Of a stretch of DNA of 64,000 nucleotides, positions 18,616 to 29,349 are shown piece by piece. The stretch is from assembly GCA_021821945.1 (NCBI GenBank), contig JAJZTF010000002.1:124001-188000 (forward strand), in the 5' to 3' direction. Made by a program: the position numbers and the translations under genes. The notes under the pieces are model-generated. The model was not told where the DNA came from. It saw only the letters and a program-made list of their open reading frames with translations, and made no database searches. Each line of letters starts with the position of its first letter. The stretch's first letter is position 1. Source of the DNA: Pseudomonadota bacterium (GTDB lineage Bacteria; Pseudomonadota; Gammaproteobacteria; Burkholderiales; Gallionellaceae).

Positions 18616-21234
18616 ATGCAGAATATGAAAAGCAGTGAAATCCGCCAGAAATTCCTCGATTACTTTGCAGAGCGCGGCCATACCATCGTCGCCTCGAGCC
18701 CGCTGGTGCCGGGAAACGATCCGACGCTGATGTTCACCAATTCAGGCATGGTGCAGTTCAAGGACGTGTTCCTGGGCACGGACAAGCGCCCCTATGTGAG
18801 GGCCGCATCGGTTCAGGCTTGCCTGCGCGCTGGCGGAAAACACAATGACCTCGAGAACGTGGGATACACCGCGCGCCACCACACCTTCTTCGAGATGCTG
18901 GGAAACTGGAGCTTCGGCGACTACTTCAAGCGCGAGGCGCTGAAATGGGCCTGGGAGCTGCTGACCGATGTCTACAAATTGCCTGCGGAAAGGCTTTGGG
19001 CCACGGTCTACATCGACGACGACGAGGCCTATGACATCTGGACGAAGGAGATCGGCCTGCCTCCCGAGCGCGTGGTGCGCATAGGCGACAACAAGGGCGG
19101 GAAGTACATGTCCGACAATTTCTGGATGATGGCGGACACCGGCCCCTGCGGCCCATGCTCCGAGATCTTCTACGACCACGGCCCCGAGATTGCGGGCGGC
19201 CCGCCGGGAAGTCCAGACGAAGACGGCGACCGCTACATCGAGATCTGGAACAACGTGTTCATGCAGTTCGACATGAGCGAGGACGGCAGCATCAAGCCAC
19301 TGCCTGCCCCCTGCGTGGATACCGGCATGGGGCTCGAGCGCCTGGCCGCTGTCCTGCAGCATGTGCACAGCAACTACGAGATCGACCTTTTTGACACGCT
19401 GATCCGTGCTGCCGCGCGCGAGACGCACTGCAGCGATCTTTCGAATCCTTCGCTCAAGGTCATCGCCGACCACATACGTGCAACCGCATTCCTCGTCGCC
19501 GACGGCGTGATCCCAAGCAACGAGGGTCGGGGCTACGTGCAGCGCCGCATCGTGCGCCGCGCGATCCGCCATGGCTACAAGCTTGGACGGAAATCCCCCT
19601 TCTTCCACAAACTGGTGCCCGATTTGGTCGGTCTGATGGGTGCGGCCTACCCCAATCTCGCGGAAAACGAGAAGCGCATCACAGAGGTATTGAAGACGGA
19701 AGAGGAGCGCTTCTATGAGACGCTTGCGAACGGCATGGAGATACTGGATGCGGCCCTTTCCGGCGGCGCGGCCATGCTGCCCGGAGAAGTGGCATTCAAG
19801 CTCCACGATACTTTCGGTTTTCCGCTGGATCTGACCAACGACGTGTGCCGAGAGCGGAATGTCAAGGTCGACGAAGCCGGATTCAATGCCGCGATGGAAA
19901 AACAGAAATCCCAGGCACGGGCGGCAGGAAAATTCAAGATGGACAAGGTGCTGGAATACAGCGGTGCGGCCAACACCTTCGTGGGTTACGAGAAGCTGGA
20001 ATCAGAGGCCAAGATCGTCGCCCTCTATGTGGAAGGCACGCCTGTCGCGCAACTCAAATCCGGACAGTCTGGCGTGGTCGTGCTGGACACCACGCCGTTT
20101 TATGCAGAGAGCGGCGGTCAGGTCGGGGATGCAGGGCTATTGATCAGCGGTTCGGCCAAATTTCTGGTCGGAGACACGCAGAAGATCAAGGCCGACGTGT
20201 ATGGCCACCACGGTGTTCTTTCGGAAGGCACGCTCAACGTGGGCGACCATGTGGCAGCCCGGGTGGACATGGCAAGACGCGCCGCTACGATGCGCAACCA
20301 TTCGGTCACGCATATCATGCACAAGGCGCTGCGCGAAGTACTGGGTTCGCACGTGCAGCAGAAGGGCTCGCTGGTGAATTCGGAGCGCACGCGCTTCGAC
20401 TTCTCGCACAATGCGCCGGTGACGGAGGCGCAGATCAGGGAGATCGAGGCGAGGGTGAATGCCGAGATTCTGGGCAACAGCGCGACACAGGCGCGCGTGA
20501 TGGACATCGAGTCGGCGCAGAAGACCGGCGCGATGATGCTGTTCGGCGAAAAATACGGCGAGACCGTGCGCGTGCTCGACATCGGCACATCGCGCGAGCT
20601 TTGCGGCGGAACCCATGTGCAGAGGACAGGCGACATCGGCCTGTTCAAGATCGTCGCGGAATCGGGCGTTGCGGCAGGCGTGCGCCGCATCGAGGCGGTG
20701 ACCGGCGTGAATGCGCTGATGTGGGTTGACCAGCAGCAGAGCCAGCTGAACCAGGTTGCGGATGCGCTGAAGGTGCAGCCCGCTGAGGCCGCAGTTCGCA
20801 TCTCCCAGATCATGGACGGCGTGAAGGCGCTGGAGAAGGAGCTCGCCCAGCTTAAGTCCAGGCTCGCCGCCTCCCAGGGCGATGAGCTTATGAATCAGGC
20901 TCGGGACATCAAGGGCGTCAAGGTGCTGGCAGCCAAGCTCGAAGGTGCCGATGCCAATGCGCTGCGCGAGACGATGGACAAACTCAAGGACAAACTGAAA
21001 TCCGCCGCGATCGTTCTGGCTTCGACAAGCGATGGGAAAGTCAGCCTGATCGCGGGCGTGACCCAGGACCAGACGGGAAAGTTGAAGGCGGGAGAGCTGG
21101 TGAATTTCGTGGCACTTCAGGTCGGCGGCAAGGGGGGCGGCCGCCCGGACATGGCCCAGGCGGGAGGGGCGCAGCCCGAAAATCTGCCGGCCGCATTGGC
21201 CTCGGTAGCGGACTGGGTCTCGTCCAGGCTCTAG
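18616..21234 (+). CDS. alaS: Alanine--tRNA ligase
   Basis: [51 protein letters not shown]; full-length AlaRS. Confidence 0.97.
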   Translation: MQNMKSSEIRQKFLDYFAERGHTIVASSPLVPGNDPTLMFTNSGMVQFKDVFLGTDKRPYVRAASVQACLRAGGKHNDLENVGYTARHHTFFEMLGNWSFGDYFKREALKWAWELLTDVYKLPAERLWATVYIDDDEAYDIWTKEIGLPPERVVRIGDNKGGKYMSDNFWMMADTGPCGPCSEIFYDHGPEIAGGPPGSPDEDGDRYIEIWNNVFMQFDMSEDGSIKPLPAPCVDTGMGLERLAAVLQHVHSNYEIDLFDTLIRAAARETHCSDLSNPSLKVIADHIRATAFLVADGVIPSNEGRGYVQRRIVRRAIRHGYKLGRKSPFFHKLVPDLVGLMGAAYPNLAENEKRITEVLKTEEERFYETLANGMEILDAALSGGAAMLPGEVAFKLHDTFGFPLDLTNDVCRERNVKVDEAGFNAAMEKQKSQARAAGKFKMDKVLEYSGAANTFVGYEKLESEAKIVALYVEGTPVAQLKSGQSGVVVLDTTPFYAESGGQVGDAGLLISGSAKFLVGDTQKIKADVYGHHGVLSEGTLNVGDHVAARVDMARRAATMRNHSVTHIMHKALREVLGSHVQQKGSLVNSERTRFDFSHNAPVTEAQIREIEARVNAEILGNSATQARVMDIESAQKTGAMMLFGEKYGETVRVLDIGTSRELCGGTHVQRTGDIGLFKIVAESGVAAGVRRIEAVTGVNALMWVDQQQSQLNQVADALKVQPAEAAVRISQIMDGVKALEKELAQLKSRLAASQGDELMNQARDIKGVKVLAAKLEGADANALRETMDKLKDKLKSAAIVLASTSDGKVSLIAGVTQDQTGKLKAGELVNFVALQVGGKGGGRPDMAQAGGAQPENLPAALASVADWVSSRL

Positions 21235-22470
21235 TCAGTTCTCGAAGCTGTTCGTCCAGGCCAGCGCTTCAAGCTGCGCCTGGTTGACCTGTTCGGGGTC
21301 GAGAGGGGTAAGATCATGGAGCAGTTCGTTGGCGGCATCCATGTTGTAGCTTTCCAGCAGCTCGATCATCGCCAGCATTTCTCCCAGCGGCCCCTTTCTT
21401 GAAAGCAGCGCCTCGCGTATCTCTGTCGGCGGATTGAGGGGCGAGATGATCTCGGCCAGCGGTATGCCAAGCAGGGTGTCCATCAGCGACATGATGCCGA
21501 CCATGAATGCCTGGTCTTCCATCGTCTTCGTGCAGCCGGGGATCTTTTTGACCATGAGCTCCATCGATTTCCCACGCGTTGCGGCGAGCTGGAGCAGCGG
21601 ATCAGGAAAGCTGCTCTTGTCGTTGGTGTAGACCAGAAGCTGAAGCCAGCGCTGCAGCTGCCGCCTGCCCAGTATCATGATGGCATCGGAAAGCGATGTG
21701 ATCTTGACGCGCGATCCGGCAGCGGCGGAATTGGTAAGCCTCAGCAGGTTGAAGCTGAGTCCCGGATTCTGCTTGAAAATCTTTTCGATCTCATCGGTAT
21801 CGGCATCGCTCATCACGAGGCCCAGCAGCTGCAACAGCGCGATTTCCGAATGAGACATGCGCTTGCCCGTGATGACCAGAGGCTTTGCGAAGTAATAGCC
21901 CTGGAACAGATGAAAGCCCGCATCCAGGCAAAGTTTAGCCTCTTCAGGATTGTCCACTTTCTCCGCAAGCAGCTTTGCGGGCCATTTCTTCAGCTGGTGC
22001 AGCGTGTCCGCGAGGTTTTTCGTGCCGGTGGACTTGAGGTCTATCTTGACGATGTCTATGCATTCCCGCAATGGATCAAGGTCGTTCGAGTATCTTGCGA
22101 CATCGTCCAGCGCGAGATGATAGCCTTTTGACTTGAGATGCCTGCAGCGTTCGACCACGATGTCGTTGATCTCTATGGTTTCAAGAAGCTCGATGACCAC
22201 CTGGTCCTTGGGGAGCAATTCAACCATGTCGTCCATCAGCATCTCGGCGCTGAAATTGATGAACCCCCGGTGCTTGCCGAGAACCGTCTGGAAGCCAAGT
22301 TCATTGAACGCGTGGTTGATCACGGTGCAGGTCGCGGAGACGTCGTCATGGATCCTCGCAGCATTTTTCTGGCTGGAGCGGAACAATAGCTCGAATCCGG
22401 CGAGGTTCTGTTCTCTATCGAGTATCGACTGCCGCCCGATAAAAAATTCGGAGATGTTTTGCGTCGTCAT
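21235..22470 (-). CDS. EAL and HDOD domain-containing signalling protein
   Basis: FIGRQSILDREQNLAGFELLFR (EAL-like) plus C-terminal HDOD region. Confidence 0.85.
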   Translation of the reverse strand: MTTQNISEFFIGRQSILDREQNLAGFELLFRSSQKNAARIHDDVSATCTVINHAFNELGFQTVLGKHRGFINFSAEMLMDDMVELLPKDQVVIELLETIEINDIVVERCRHLKSKGYHLALDDVARYSNDLDPLRECIDIVKIDLKSTGTKNLADTLHQLKKWPAKLLAEKVDNPEEAKLCLDAGFHLFQGYYFAKPLVITGKRMSHSEIALLQLLGLVMSDADTDEIEKIFKQNPGLSFNLLRLTNSAAAGSRVKITSLSDAIMILGRRQLQRWLQLLVYTNDKSSFPDPLLQLAATRGKSMELMVKKIPGCTKTMEDQAFMVGIMSLMDTLLGIPLAEIISPLNPPTEIREALLSRKGPLGEMLAMIELLESYNMDAANELLHDLTPLDPEQVNQAQLEALAWTNSFEN

Positions 22471-22548
22471 TCAAATCTTTCGTTTGGATGCTGCATTCAT
22501 CCCGGAAAATAGCATCAGGGCAGAAAACAAGCAACAGAAAATGGATAT

Positions 22549-23904
22549 TCAGAACGGAAGAGGCAGGTGGGGCGCGCTTTCCTTCAGCATCCTGCGAAAA
22601 TCTTCCATTATCCGCGCAAGGCCGGTTTCGGTATCCGCCTCGAAGCGCACGACGATCGCGGGCGTGGTGTTGGATGCGCGAATGAGGCCAAAACCGTATG
22701 AATATTCCACGCGCAGCCCGTCCAGCCTGTTGATCTGAAGCGCGTCCGGAAAGTCGGCCGTGCTTTGCAATGCCATGAGCAGCGCGTGATTTTCGCCTTC
22801 CCGCGTTGCAATGTGCAGTTCGGGCGTGCTGAATGCGTCCGGCAATTCATCGAATGTTGCATTGCGGCTCAGCAGTTCGAGCAGCCTTGCGGCGCTGTAC
22901 AAGCCATCGTCGAAGCCGTACCAGCGGTCCGCAAAGAAGATATGGCCCGTCATCTCGCCGGCAAGGACCGCGTCGGTTTCCCTCATCTTCGCCTTGATCA
23001 GCGAGTGTCCTGTCTTCCACATCAGGGGTTCCCCGCCGTGGTCGCGTATCCAGCCAAAGAGGCGGCCGGTGCATTTCACGTCGAATATGACCTTGCGATG
23101 CGGGTTCCTGCTCAGAACATCGGTTGCGAAAAGCATCAGGAGGCGGTCGGGATTGATGATGTTTCCTTCCCTGGAGACGACGCCCAGACGGTCTGCATCG
23201 CCGTCGAAAGCGAGGCCGATCTCGCTGTCTTCCATGGCGGCGACCAGGTCCGCAAGGTTTTCTGGAACGGAAGGGTCGGGATGGTGGTTTGGGAAATGGC
23301 CGTCGACTTCGCAGTAAAGCTCGCGCACCTCGCATCCAAGCCTGCGAAAGAGCCTTCCCGCATAGGCGCCTGCAGCGCCGTTTCCGCAGTCGATCGCGAT
23401 CTTCATGGGCCGGTTAATGCGGATGCCGGCTGCGATCCGATCGATGTAGGCCGGGCCTATGTCCTGCGTCCTGTAGCTTCCGGATCCATGCGCGAAGTCC
23501 TCATCCTCGATGCGTTGCCGCAGCGCCTGTATCGCCTCATCATGCAGCGCCTCCTGGTCCAGCACGATCTTGATGCCGTTGTATTCAGGGGGGTTGTGGC
23601 TGCCGGTCAGCATCACCGCAGAGCGGGTGCCGAGATGAAAGGCCGCGAAATAGGCCATCGGCGTGGTGATGCAGCCAAGGTCGATCACGTCCATCCCGCT
23701 TTCCCGGATGCCCAGGGCGAGCGAGCCGATCAGCTCGGGCCCTGAAAGCCTGCCGTCCCGCCCTATGGCGATCTCGCGCTGCCCGCGGGAAATCGCCTCC
23801 GACCCTATCGCACGGCCTATCGCCTGGACGATGTCGCAGGTCAATGTCTTCCCGGCAATTCCGCGTATGTCATAGGCCTTGAAGATTTCTGCCGGAAGCT
23901 TCAT
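22549..23904 (-). CDS. Phosphomannomutase/phosphoglucomutase (AlgC-type)
   Basis: MKLPAEIFKAYDIRGIAGKTL, TGSHNPPEYNGIK, FDGDADRLGVV. Confidence 0.92.
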   Translation of the reverse strand: MKLPAEIFKAYDIRGIAGKTLTCDIVQAIGRAIGSEAISRGQREIAIGRDGRLSGPELIGSLALGIRESGMDVIDLGCITTPMAYFAAFHLGTRSAVMLTGSHNPPEYNGIKIVLDQEALHDEAIQALRQRIEDEDFAHGSGSYRTQDIGPAYIDRIAAGIRINRPMKIAIDCGNGAAGAYAGRLFRRLGCEVRELYCEVDGHFPNHHPDPSVPENLADLVAAMEDSEIGLAFDGDADRLGVVSREGNIINPDRLLMLFATDVLSRNPHRKVIFDVKCTGRLFGWIRDHGGEPLMWKTGHSLIKAKMRETDAVLAGEMTGHIFFADRWYGFDDGLYSAARLLELLSRNATFDELPDAFSTPELHIATREGENHALLMALQSTADFPDALQINRLDGLRVEYSYGFGLIRASNTTPAIVVRFEADTETGLARIMEDFRRMLKESAPHLPLPF

Positions 23905-24920
23905 CTGTCTGCCGCGATGATCTGCTGGATCCTTGTCCAGACGATATCCGGGGTCAACTGGTTCATGCAGTTGAAATGCCCGAGCGGGCAAGTGCGTTTG
24001 AAGCAGGGACTGCACTCGATGTCGAGCTTCATCACGACCGCCTTGTCCGACAGCGGCGGCGTGAATTCCGGGCTGCTTGAACCGAAGATTGCGATCATCG
24101 GGCGGTTCAATGCGGCACTCAGGTGCATCAGGCCGGAGTCGTTGCTGATCACGAGGTTTGCGCAGGAGAGAAGCGCTATCGCATCCAGAAGGTCGGTGGC
24201 CCCGCAGAGATTGTATATACCGGGATTGCCCAGCGCGACGATGTTTTCGGCGACCTCCCGGTCTTTTGCAGAGCCTATCAGCCAGACCGCATAACCCAGC
24301 CTCTGGAGATGCTGTGCGGTTTGAGCAAAGTAAGCGACCGGCCAGCGCTTTGCGGGGCCGTATTCAGCGCCGGGGCAGAATACCGCGACGGGCAGGTCCA
24401 GGTTCAGGCCCAGCTTCTGAAGTGCCGCATCGCGCATATCTTTCGAGACGGTGAGCACGGGGTTGGCAAGCGGGCGGGGAATCTCCCCGTAGGGAGGCTC
24501 TGCAAGCTGTGCGAAACGCTCCACCATCAATGGAAGCTTATTCTTGTCCAGTTTGCGCGCATCGTTGAGCAGGCCGTAGCGCATCTCGCCGGTAAAGCCG
24601 GTGCGCAGGGGGATGCGGGCGAAGAGGGGAACCAGTGCGGACTTGAAGGAATTGGGCAGGACGATCGCCTGGTCGTATCGCTCGCAGCGAAGAAGTTTTC
24701 CGAGCCGATACCGCAAAGACAGGTTCAGCGAGCCGTGCGGAAAGGGATTGCTGATCACCTCGTGAACTTCAGGAAACGCTTTGAGCAACGCCGCTGTCCA
24801 GTCCGGTGCCAGCACATCGATCCGGCATTCCGGATGGCGCTCCTTCAGTCGCATCAGCATCGGCTGCATCAGCATGCAGTCGCCGACCCAGCTGGGGCCG
24901 ATGATCAATATCTTCCGCAT
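23901..24920 (-). CDS. waaF: Lipopolysaccharide heptosyltransferase II
   Basis: MRKILIIGPSWVGDCMLMQPM, GSSSPEFTPPLS; GT9 family. Confidence 0.92.
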   Translation of the reverse strand: MRKILIIGPSWVGDCMLMQPMLMRLKERHPECRIDVLAPDWTAALLKAFPEVHEVISNPFPHGSLNLSLRYRLGKLLRCERYDQAIVLPNSFKSALVPLFARIPLRTGFTGEMRYGLLNDARKLDKNKLPLMVERFAQLAEPPYGEIPRPLANPVLTVSKDMRDAALQKLGLNLDLPVAVFCPGAEYGPAKRWPVAYFAQTAQHLQRLGYAVWLIGSAKDREVAENIVALGNPGIYNLCGATDLLDAIALLSCANLVISNDSGLMHLSAALNRPMIAIFGSSSPEFTPPLSDKAVVMKLDIECSPCFKRTCPLGHFNCMNQLTPDIVWTRIQQIIAADR

Positions 24921-24932
24921 GGCGATACGGGT

Positions 24933-25124
24933 TCAGTGTCCCGTGGGATGCTCGCCGGTCAGCCTGTAGAGTGTCCCGCAATACGGGCAGCGCGCCTCGT
25001 TGCCTTTGGAGAAACCGATCACCACCTTGGGATGTGCATTCCACAGCGCCATGTCGGGCATGGGGCAGGTCAATGGAAGGTCCTTTGCGGTGACTTCGAT
25101 GATGCGCTGGTTCTGGTCTTTCAT
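24933..25124 (-). CDS. Small zinc-finger domain protein (63 aa)
   Basis: C-terminal part of a longer ORF in the track; AAGGAG ribosome-binding site before ATG; CPYCGTLYRL motif. Confidence 0.8.
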   Translation of the reverse strand: MKDQNQRIIEVTAKDLPLTCPMPDMALWNAHPKVVIGFSKGNEARCPYCGTLYRLTGEHPTGH

Positions 25125-25135
25125 GGCCATCTCCT

Positions 25136-26056
25136 TTACACGTAGCTTAGCCAGTCGCCGTGATCGGGATGTCTGCCTGCAACGCAGTCGAAGAACGCCT
25201 GCTGGAGTCTTGCGGTGACAGGGCCGCGCGAGCCTGTGCCTATGCTGCGCTGGTCGAGTTCGCGTATCGGCGTGACTTCGGCCGCGGTACCGGTGAAGAA
25301 GGCCTCGTCGGCGCAATATATTTCGTCCCGGGTGATGCGTTTCTCTATCACCTCTATGCCCATTTCCTTTGCCAGGGTGATCACCGAATCCCTTGTGATG
25401 CCCTCGAGGCAGGAAGTAAGGTCGGGGGTGTAAAGCTTTCCCTTCTTGACGATGAAGATGTTTTCGCCAGCACCTTCCGCGACGTAGCCATCCACGTCGA
25501 GGAGCAGCGCCTCGTCGTAGTTGTCGTTTGCCACTTCCTGGTGCGCCATGATCGAATTGGAATAGGTCGTCACCGACTTCGCGCGGCACATGTTGATGTT
25601 GACATGGTGGCGGGTGAAGCTTGAGGTCTTCACGCGTATTCCCTTTTGCATGCCCTCGTCGCCGAGATAGGCACCCCAGGGCCAGGCTGCGATCGCGACA
25701 TGGGTCGAGAGCGTCTTGGCCGCGATACCCATCGCCTCGGATCCATAGAAACAGATGGGGCGTATGTAGCAGGACTTGAGGTTGTTGGCGCGCACCACTT
25801 CCTTGTGCGCCTCGAGTACGGTTTCCTTGTCATAGGGCATCCTCATCTGGAAGATGTGGGCCGAGTTGAAAAGGCGGTCGGTGTGTTCCTTCAGCCGGAA
25901 AATCGCGGTGCCCTTCGCCGCCTCATAGGCGCGGAGTCCTTCGAAAACGCCCATGCCGTAGTGCAGGGTATGGGTGAGCACATGGGTGTTTGCTTCCCGC
26001 CAGGGTACCAGTTTTCCGTCGTACCAGATGAAGCCGTCGCGGTCGGACATGGACAT
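25136..26056 (-). CDS. ilvE: Branched-chain amino acid aminotransferase
   Basis: [38 protein letters not shown]; class IV aminotransferase. Confidence 0.95.
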   Translation of the reverse strand: MSMSDRDGFIWYDGKLVPWREANTHVLTHTLHYGMGVFEGLRAYEAAKGTAIFRLKEHTDRLFNSAHIFQMRMPYDKETVLEAHKEVVRANNLKSCYIRPICFYGSEAMGIAAKTLSTHVAIAAWPWGAYLGDEGMQKGIRVKTSSFTRHHVNINMCRAKSVTTYSNSIMAHQEVANDNYDEALLLDVDGYVAEGAGENIFIVKKGKLYTPDLTSCLEGITRDSVITLAKEMGIEVIEKRITRDEIYCADEAFFTGTAAEVTPIRELDQRSIGTGSRGPVTARLQQAFFDCVAGRHPDHGDWLSYV

Positions 26057-26136
26057 GATCTTGTTCCTTGAGAGATATCGGTTGCAAAGAATGGATTCTA
26101 GCAGCCCGCCGGATTTTTTGCAGCGGAAAGCCTGCG

Positions 26137-26685
26137 CTATTGCGGCGCGTAAAGGCGCAACTCGTCCTTTGCCTGTTCCACTTTCAATGAGCCAAGAACC
26201 GATTGGCCAAGCAGGACGCCCGCAGCATTGGGCGAGACGACCGCCGGGATGTTGCTGATGACCATCCTGCCGAGCTTCAGGCTTTTTACGGTCGTCTCAT
26301 AGCCACTGACTGGGCCGTTGGCCGACATCAAACTGTGCGGCTTGCCCTTTTTCAGCTTGAGCTGTTCGGCCATCTGGGATGGAATGGATAGGAACGCAGC
26401 GCCGGTGTCGATCACCATGTTGACCGCCACGCCGTTGATTTCCCCATCGAGGCGATAGACGCCGCCATCCCCCTTCTTTGCGGAAACGTAATAGCCTTCT
26501 CCCTTGGGCTTCTCTGGCGGCGGAACATACGCATTCGTGTGCCATTGATTGACCGTCGCCTGCTCGCAGGGGGAGTCCTGGTAGACCAGCGCACCTTCGC
26601 GGTTCATGCATTTGAACACGGTGTCCGCAAAACCCGGCATGGGAAGCAGCAGCGCGATGAATAAAAGTGCGGGTGTATTCTTCAT
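26137..26685 (-). CDS. Exported retropepsin-like aspartic protease with N-terminal DUF4124-like region
   Basis: Signal peptide; [40 protein letters not shown]. Confidence 0.75.
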   Translation of the reverse strand: MKNTPALLFIALLLPMPGFADTVFKCMNREGALVYQDSPCEQATVNQWHTNAYVPPPEKPKGEGYYVSAKKGDGGVYRLDGEINGVAVNMVIDTGAAFLSIPSQMAEQLKLKKGKPHSLMSANGPVSGYETTVKSLKLGRMVISNIPAVVSPNAAGVLLGQSVLGSLKVEQAKDELRLYAPQ

Positions 26686-26702
26686 GGTGTCTTCCTGCTG
26701 GA

Positions 26703-27578
26703 TCAGGGTTTGTCCAAGGGCAGATAGTTCGCCGGGTCCACGGGTTTGCCAAGGCGGCGGACTTCGAAGTGCAGTTCGACCCGGTCGCTGTCGCTCTTGC
26801 CCATTTCCGCTATCTTCTGGCCTTTCTTTACCGTATCGCCTTCCTTCACGAGCAGCTTGTCATTGTGCGCATAAGCGCTGAGATAGGTCTTGTTGTGCTT
26901 GATGATGAGGAGCTTGCCATATCCCCGCAGCCCGCTTCCGCTGTATACAACCTTGCCTGCGGCGCTGGCATAGATGGGCTGCCCGAGCTTGCCCGCGATG
27001 TCTATGCCCTTGCGGTTTTCCGCTTCCGAGAAGGTGCCTATCAGCTTGCCTTGCGCGGGCATGCCCCAGTCTATCGCATCTTCTGCCGCCGGTGTCACGG
27101 GCTTGATTTCCGCCTTTGCATCGGTCTTGGCTTCGGGTTTTGCGTCTGATCTGGTTTCTGGTTTCGTATCCGCCTTGGCTGGCTGGCCCTGGACGGCTTC
27201 AGCCTTTGCGACGGCAGCCTCGCTGTAGGCATACTTCACCACACGAGGCTGATCCTTGACGAAGGCGTGCGCTGCTTCTGCCGGGGCTTTTTCGGCTGGC
27301 ACATTTTCGGATGGCAGCCTGATCTGCTGACCCACCCTGATCTGGTTTGGATCCTTGATGCCGTTGAGTTCGGCGAGCTCGCGCTGATCCACGCCATAGC
27401 TGAACGCAATGCCGTAAAGGGTATCGCCCTTCTGCACGACATGCACTTTGGGCTTTTCGCCGGCGTCCTGCTGCCTTGCGGCGGAAGTGCCTGACGCCTG
27501 CACCGGCGCGCGATGCCCGCCGGATGCGCAACCGGCCATTAAAATTGCCGCGATCAGTGCTGCAAGTATTTTCTTCAT
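26703..27578 (-). CDS. nlpD: NlpD-like lipoprotein, LysM + M23 peptidase domain
   Basis: Lipobox LMAGCAS; LysM HVVQKGDTLYGIAFSYG; LytM-type C-terminus; surE-pcm neighbourhood. Confidence 0.85.
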   Translation of the reverse strand: MKKILAALIAAILMAGCASGGHRAPVQASGTSAARQQDAGEKPKVHVVQKGDTLYGIAFSYGVDQRELAELNGIKDPNQIRVGQQIRLPSENVPAEKAPAEAAHAFVKDQPRVVKYAYSEAAVAKAEAVQGQPAKADTKPETRSDAKPEAKTDAKAEIKPVTPAAEDAIDWGMPAQGKLIGTFSEAENRKGIDIAGKLGQPIYASAAGKVVYSGSGLRGYGKLLIIKHNKTYLSAYAHNDKLLVKEGDTVKKGQKIAEMGKSDSDRVELHFEVRRLGKPVDPANYLPLDKP

Positions 27579-28231
27579 GCTTTCCCCATCAGCAGCGGTA
27601 CGAATTTTACGGGTTCGAGCCTGGATTCGCGAAAGCCCGATGCTTCGCGTTCGATCAGATAAAGCCATTGTTCCTGAGTTCCCATCGGCAGTACCATGCG
27701 GCCACCGATTGCAAGCTGTTCGCGCAATGTCCGGGACATCACGGGTGCTGCGGCAGCCAGGATGATGCCGTCAAAGGGCGCTTTATCCGGCAGGCCGTTG
27801 CTGCCATCGGCATGGCGCAGCTCCGCGTTGCGGATCCCGAGATCCGACAGCAGCTTCCTTGCGCGCTCGTAAAGAGGTTCTATGCGTTCCACGGTACAGA
27901 CTTCGGGGAACACATGGGCCAGCACGGCAGCCTGGTAGCCGCAGCCCGTGCCCACTTCGAAAACGCGCTTCATGTCGGAAAATCCCCTCAACGCCTCCAC
28001 CATCCTCGCCACGATATAGGGCCTGGAAATGGTCTGCTCGTAATTGATCGGCAGCGACACGTCGTCATAGGCCCGGCTCGCTAGCGCCTCGTCCACGAAC
28101 AGATGGCGCGGGACCTCGTACATCGCCGCAAGCACCGCCTCATCCTGGATGCCCTGATCGCGCAGTCGGGCAATCATCCGTTGCCTCGTTCTTGCCGAAG
28201 TCATGCCTATTCCGCTGTGCCGCAAATTCAT
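27575..28231 (-). CDS. pcm: Protein-L-isoaspartate O-methyltransferase
   Basis: [52 protein letters not shown]. Confidence 0.93.
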   Translation of the reverse strand: MNLRHSGIGMTSARTRQRMIARLRDQGIQDEAVLAAMYEVPRHLFVDEALASRAYDDVSLPINYEQTISRPYIVARMVEALRGFSDMKRVFEVGTGCGYQAAVLAHVFPEVCTVERIEPLYERARKLLSDLGIRNAELRHADGSNGLPDKAPFDGIILAAAAPVMSRTLREQLAIGGRMVLPMGTQEQWLYLIEREASGFRESRLEPVKFVPLLMGKA

Positions 28232-28974
28232 TTCTTCCCCAGCCACCCTTTCAGCGCATCGAGCTGGCCGTACTGGGTCAGATCGATCTGCAGCGGGGTC
28301 AGCGAGACAAACCGATTCTCCACCGCATGAAAATCGGTGCCTTCCCCGGCATCCTGGGCGGTGCCTGCGGCCCCGACCCAATAAACGGTTTCTCCTGTCG
28401 GGCTTTGCGCCTTGATCACGGGCTCCGCCTTGTGGCGCTTTCCGAGGCGGGTCACGTTCATTCCTTTAAGCTCGTCAAAGGGAAGGTCTGGCACGTTCAC
28501 GTTGAGCAGCCAGGGAAACTCGTGAGTGTTGCCGGCAAAGCGCCTGACAAGATCTGTGACGACCCTGGCTGCAGTATCGAAATGCTTCAATTCCTTCCCG
28601 ACAAGCGAAACGGCGATGGCGGGGATGCCGAGGAGGTATCCTTCGGTTGCGGCAGCGACTGTTCCGGAATAAATCGTGTCATCCCCCATGTTCGCGCCGG
28701 CATTGATGCCGGATACAACCATGTCGGGCTGGTAATCGAGCATGCCGGTCACGGCAAGATGCACACAGTCGGTGGGGGTTCCGTTGACGTAGTGGAATCC
28801 GTTAGCTGCCCGCCTCAGCTTCAAGGGACGATCAAGCGTCAGGGAATTGCTGGCCCCGCTGCGGTCCCGTTCGGGTGCCACCACGACGACTTCTGCGATG
28901 TTTGATAGATGATCAAAGAGCGTTGCCAGGCCAGGCGCGAAGTAACCATCGTCATTGCTGATCAGGATGCGCAT
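28228..28974 (-). CDS. surE: 5'/3'-nucleotidase SurE
   Basis: [39 protein letters not shown]. Confidence 0.95.
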   Translation of the reverse strand: MRILISNDDGYFAPGLATLFDHLSNIAEVVVVAPERDRSGASNSLTLDRPLKLRRAANGFHYVNGTPTDCVHLAVTGMLDYQPDMVVSGINAGANMGDDTIYSGTVAAATEGYLLGIPAIAVSLVGKELKHFDTAARVVTDLVRRFAGNTHEFPWLLNVNVPDLPFDELKGMNVTRLGKRHKAEPVIKAQSPTGETVYWVGAAGTAQDAGEGTDFHAVENRFVSLTPLQIDLTQYGQLDALKGWLGKK

Positions 28975-29116
28975 TGTTGAAATATCAGATAGCAGGGGCC
29001 AGCCAAAATTGATCGGGGCTTGAGGATTTCAAGCTTCTGGGATGATAACCCATTGCGGCTGAAACCACCAATACTGCCTTTCAGGCGTATCGAAGCTTCG
29101 TGGCCTTTGCTAAGAC

Positions 29117-29134
29117 TGTCTCCTTATGGAGACA
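29117..29134. promoter_or_regulatory. GlrR-type site 1: TGTC-TCCTTATGGA-GACA
   Basis: Perfect dyad matching the published TGTC-N10-GACA GlrR motif. Confidence 0.65.
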
Positions 29135-29194
29135 TGAAAAATATCATTATTTCCAAGCCATTGAATATATCCCCGAGGTTTTTGCAAGGCCGGG

Positions 29195-29212
29195 TGTCGC
29201 TTTCTGGCGACA
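29195..29212. promoter_or_regulatory. GlrR-type site 2: TGTC-GCTTTCTGGC-GACA
   Basis: Perfect dyad matching TGTC-N10-GACA; centre 78 bp from site 1. Confidence 0.65.
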
Positions 29213-29300
29213 CTAAATTTTTCCGTTTAAGCAGAAGGATAAAGGAAGCTTCCACAAAGAGGCATTGAAAATCAGCTGGATATCATTCTGTTTTCATCTC

Positions 29301-29317
29301 TGGCCCGGTAATTGCTT
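29301..29317 (+). promoter_or_regulatory. Sigma54 (-24/-12) promoter TGGCCCGGTAATTGCTT
   Basis: GG-N10-GC spacing; matches TGGCACG-N4-TTGCW except one base; predicted TSS ~29327, ~23 nt before ATG 29350. Confidence 0.7.
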
Positions 29318-29349
29318 CAACTCGTGTGTCCATCACAAGACTGAAGAAC

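Noticed and set aside
18742-19806. 354-aa minus-strand ORF
   Set aside because: Antisense to alaS; shadow ORF.
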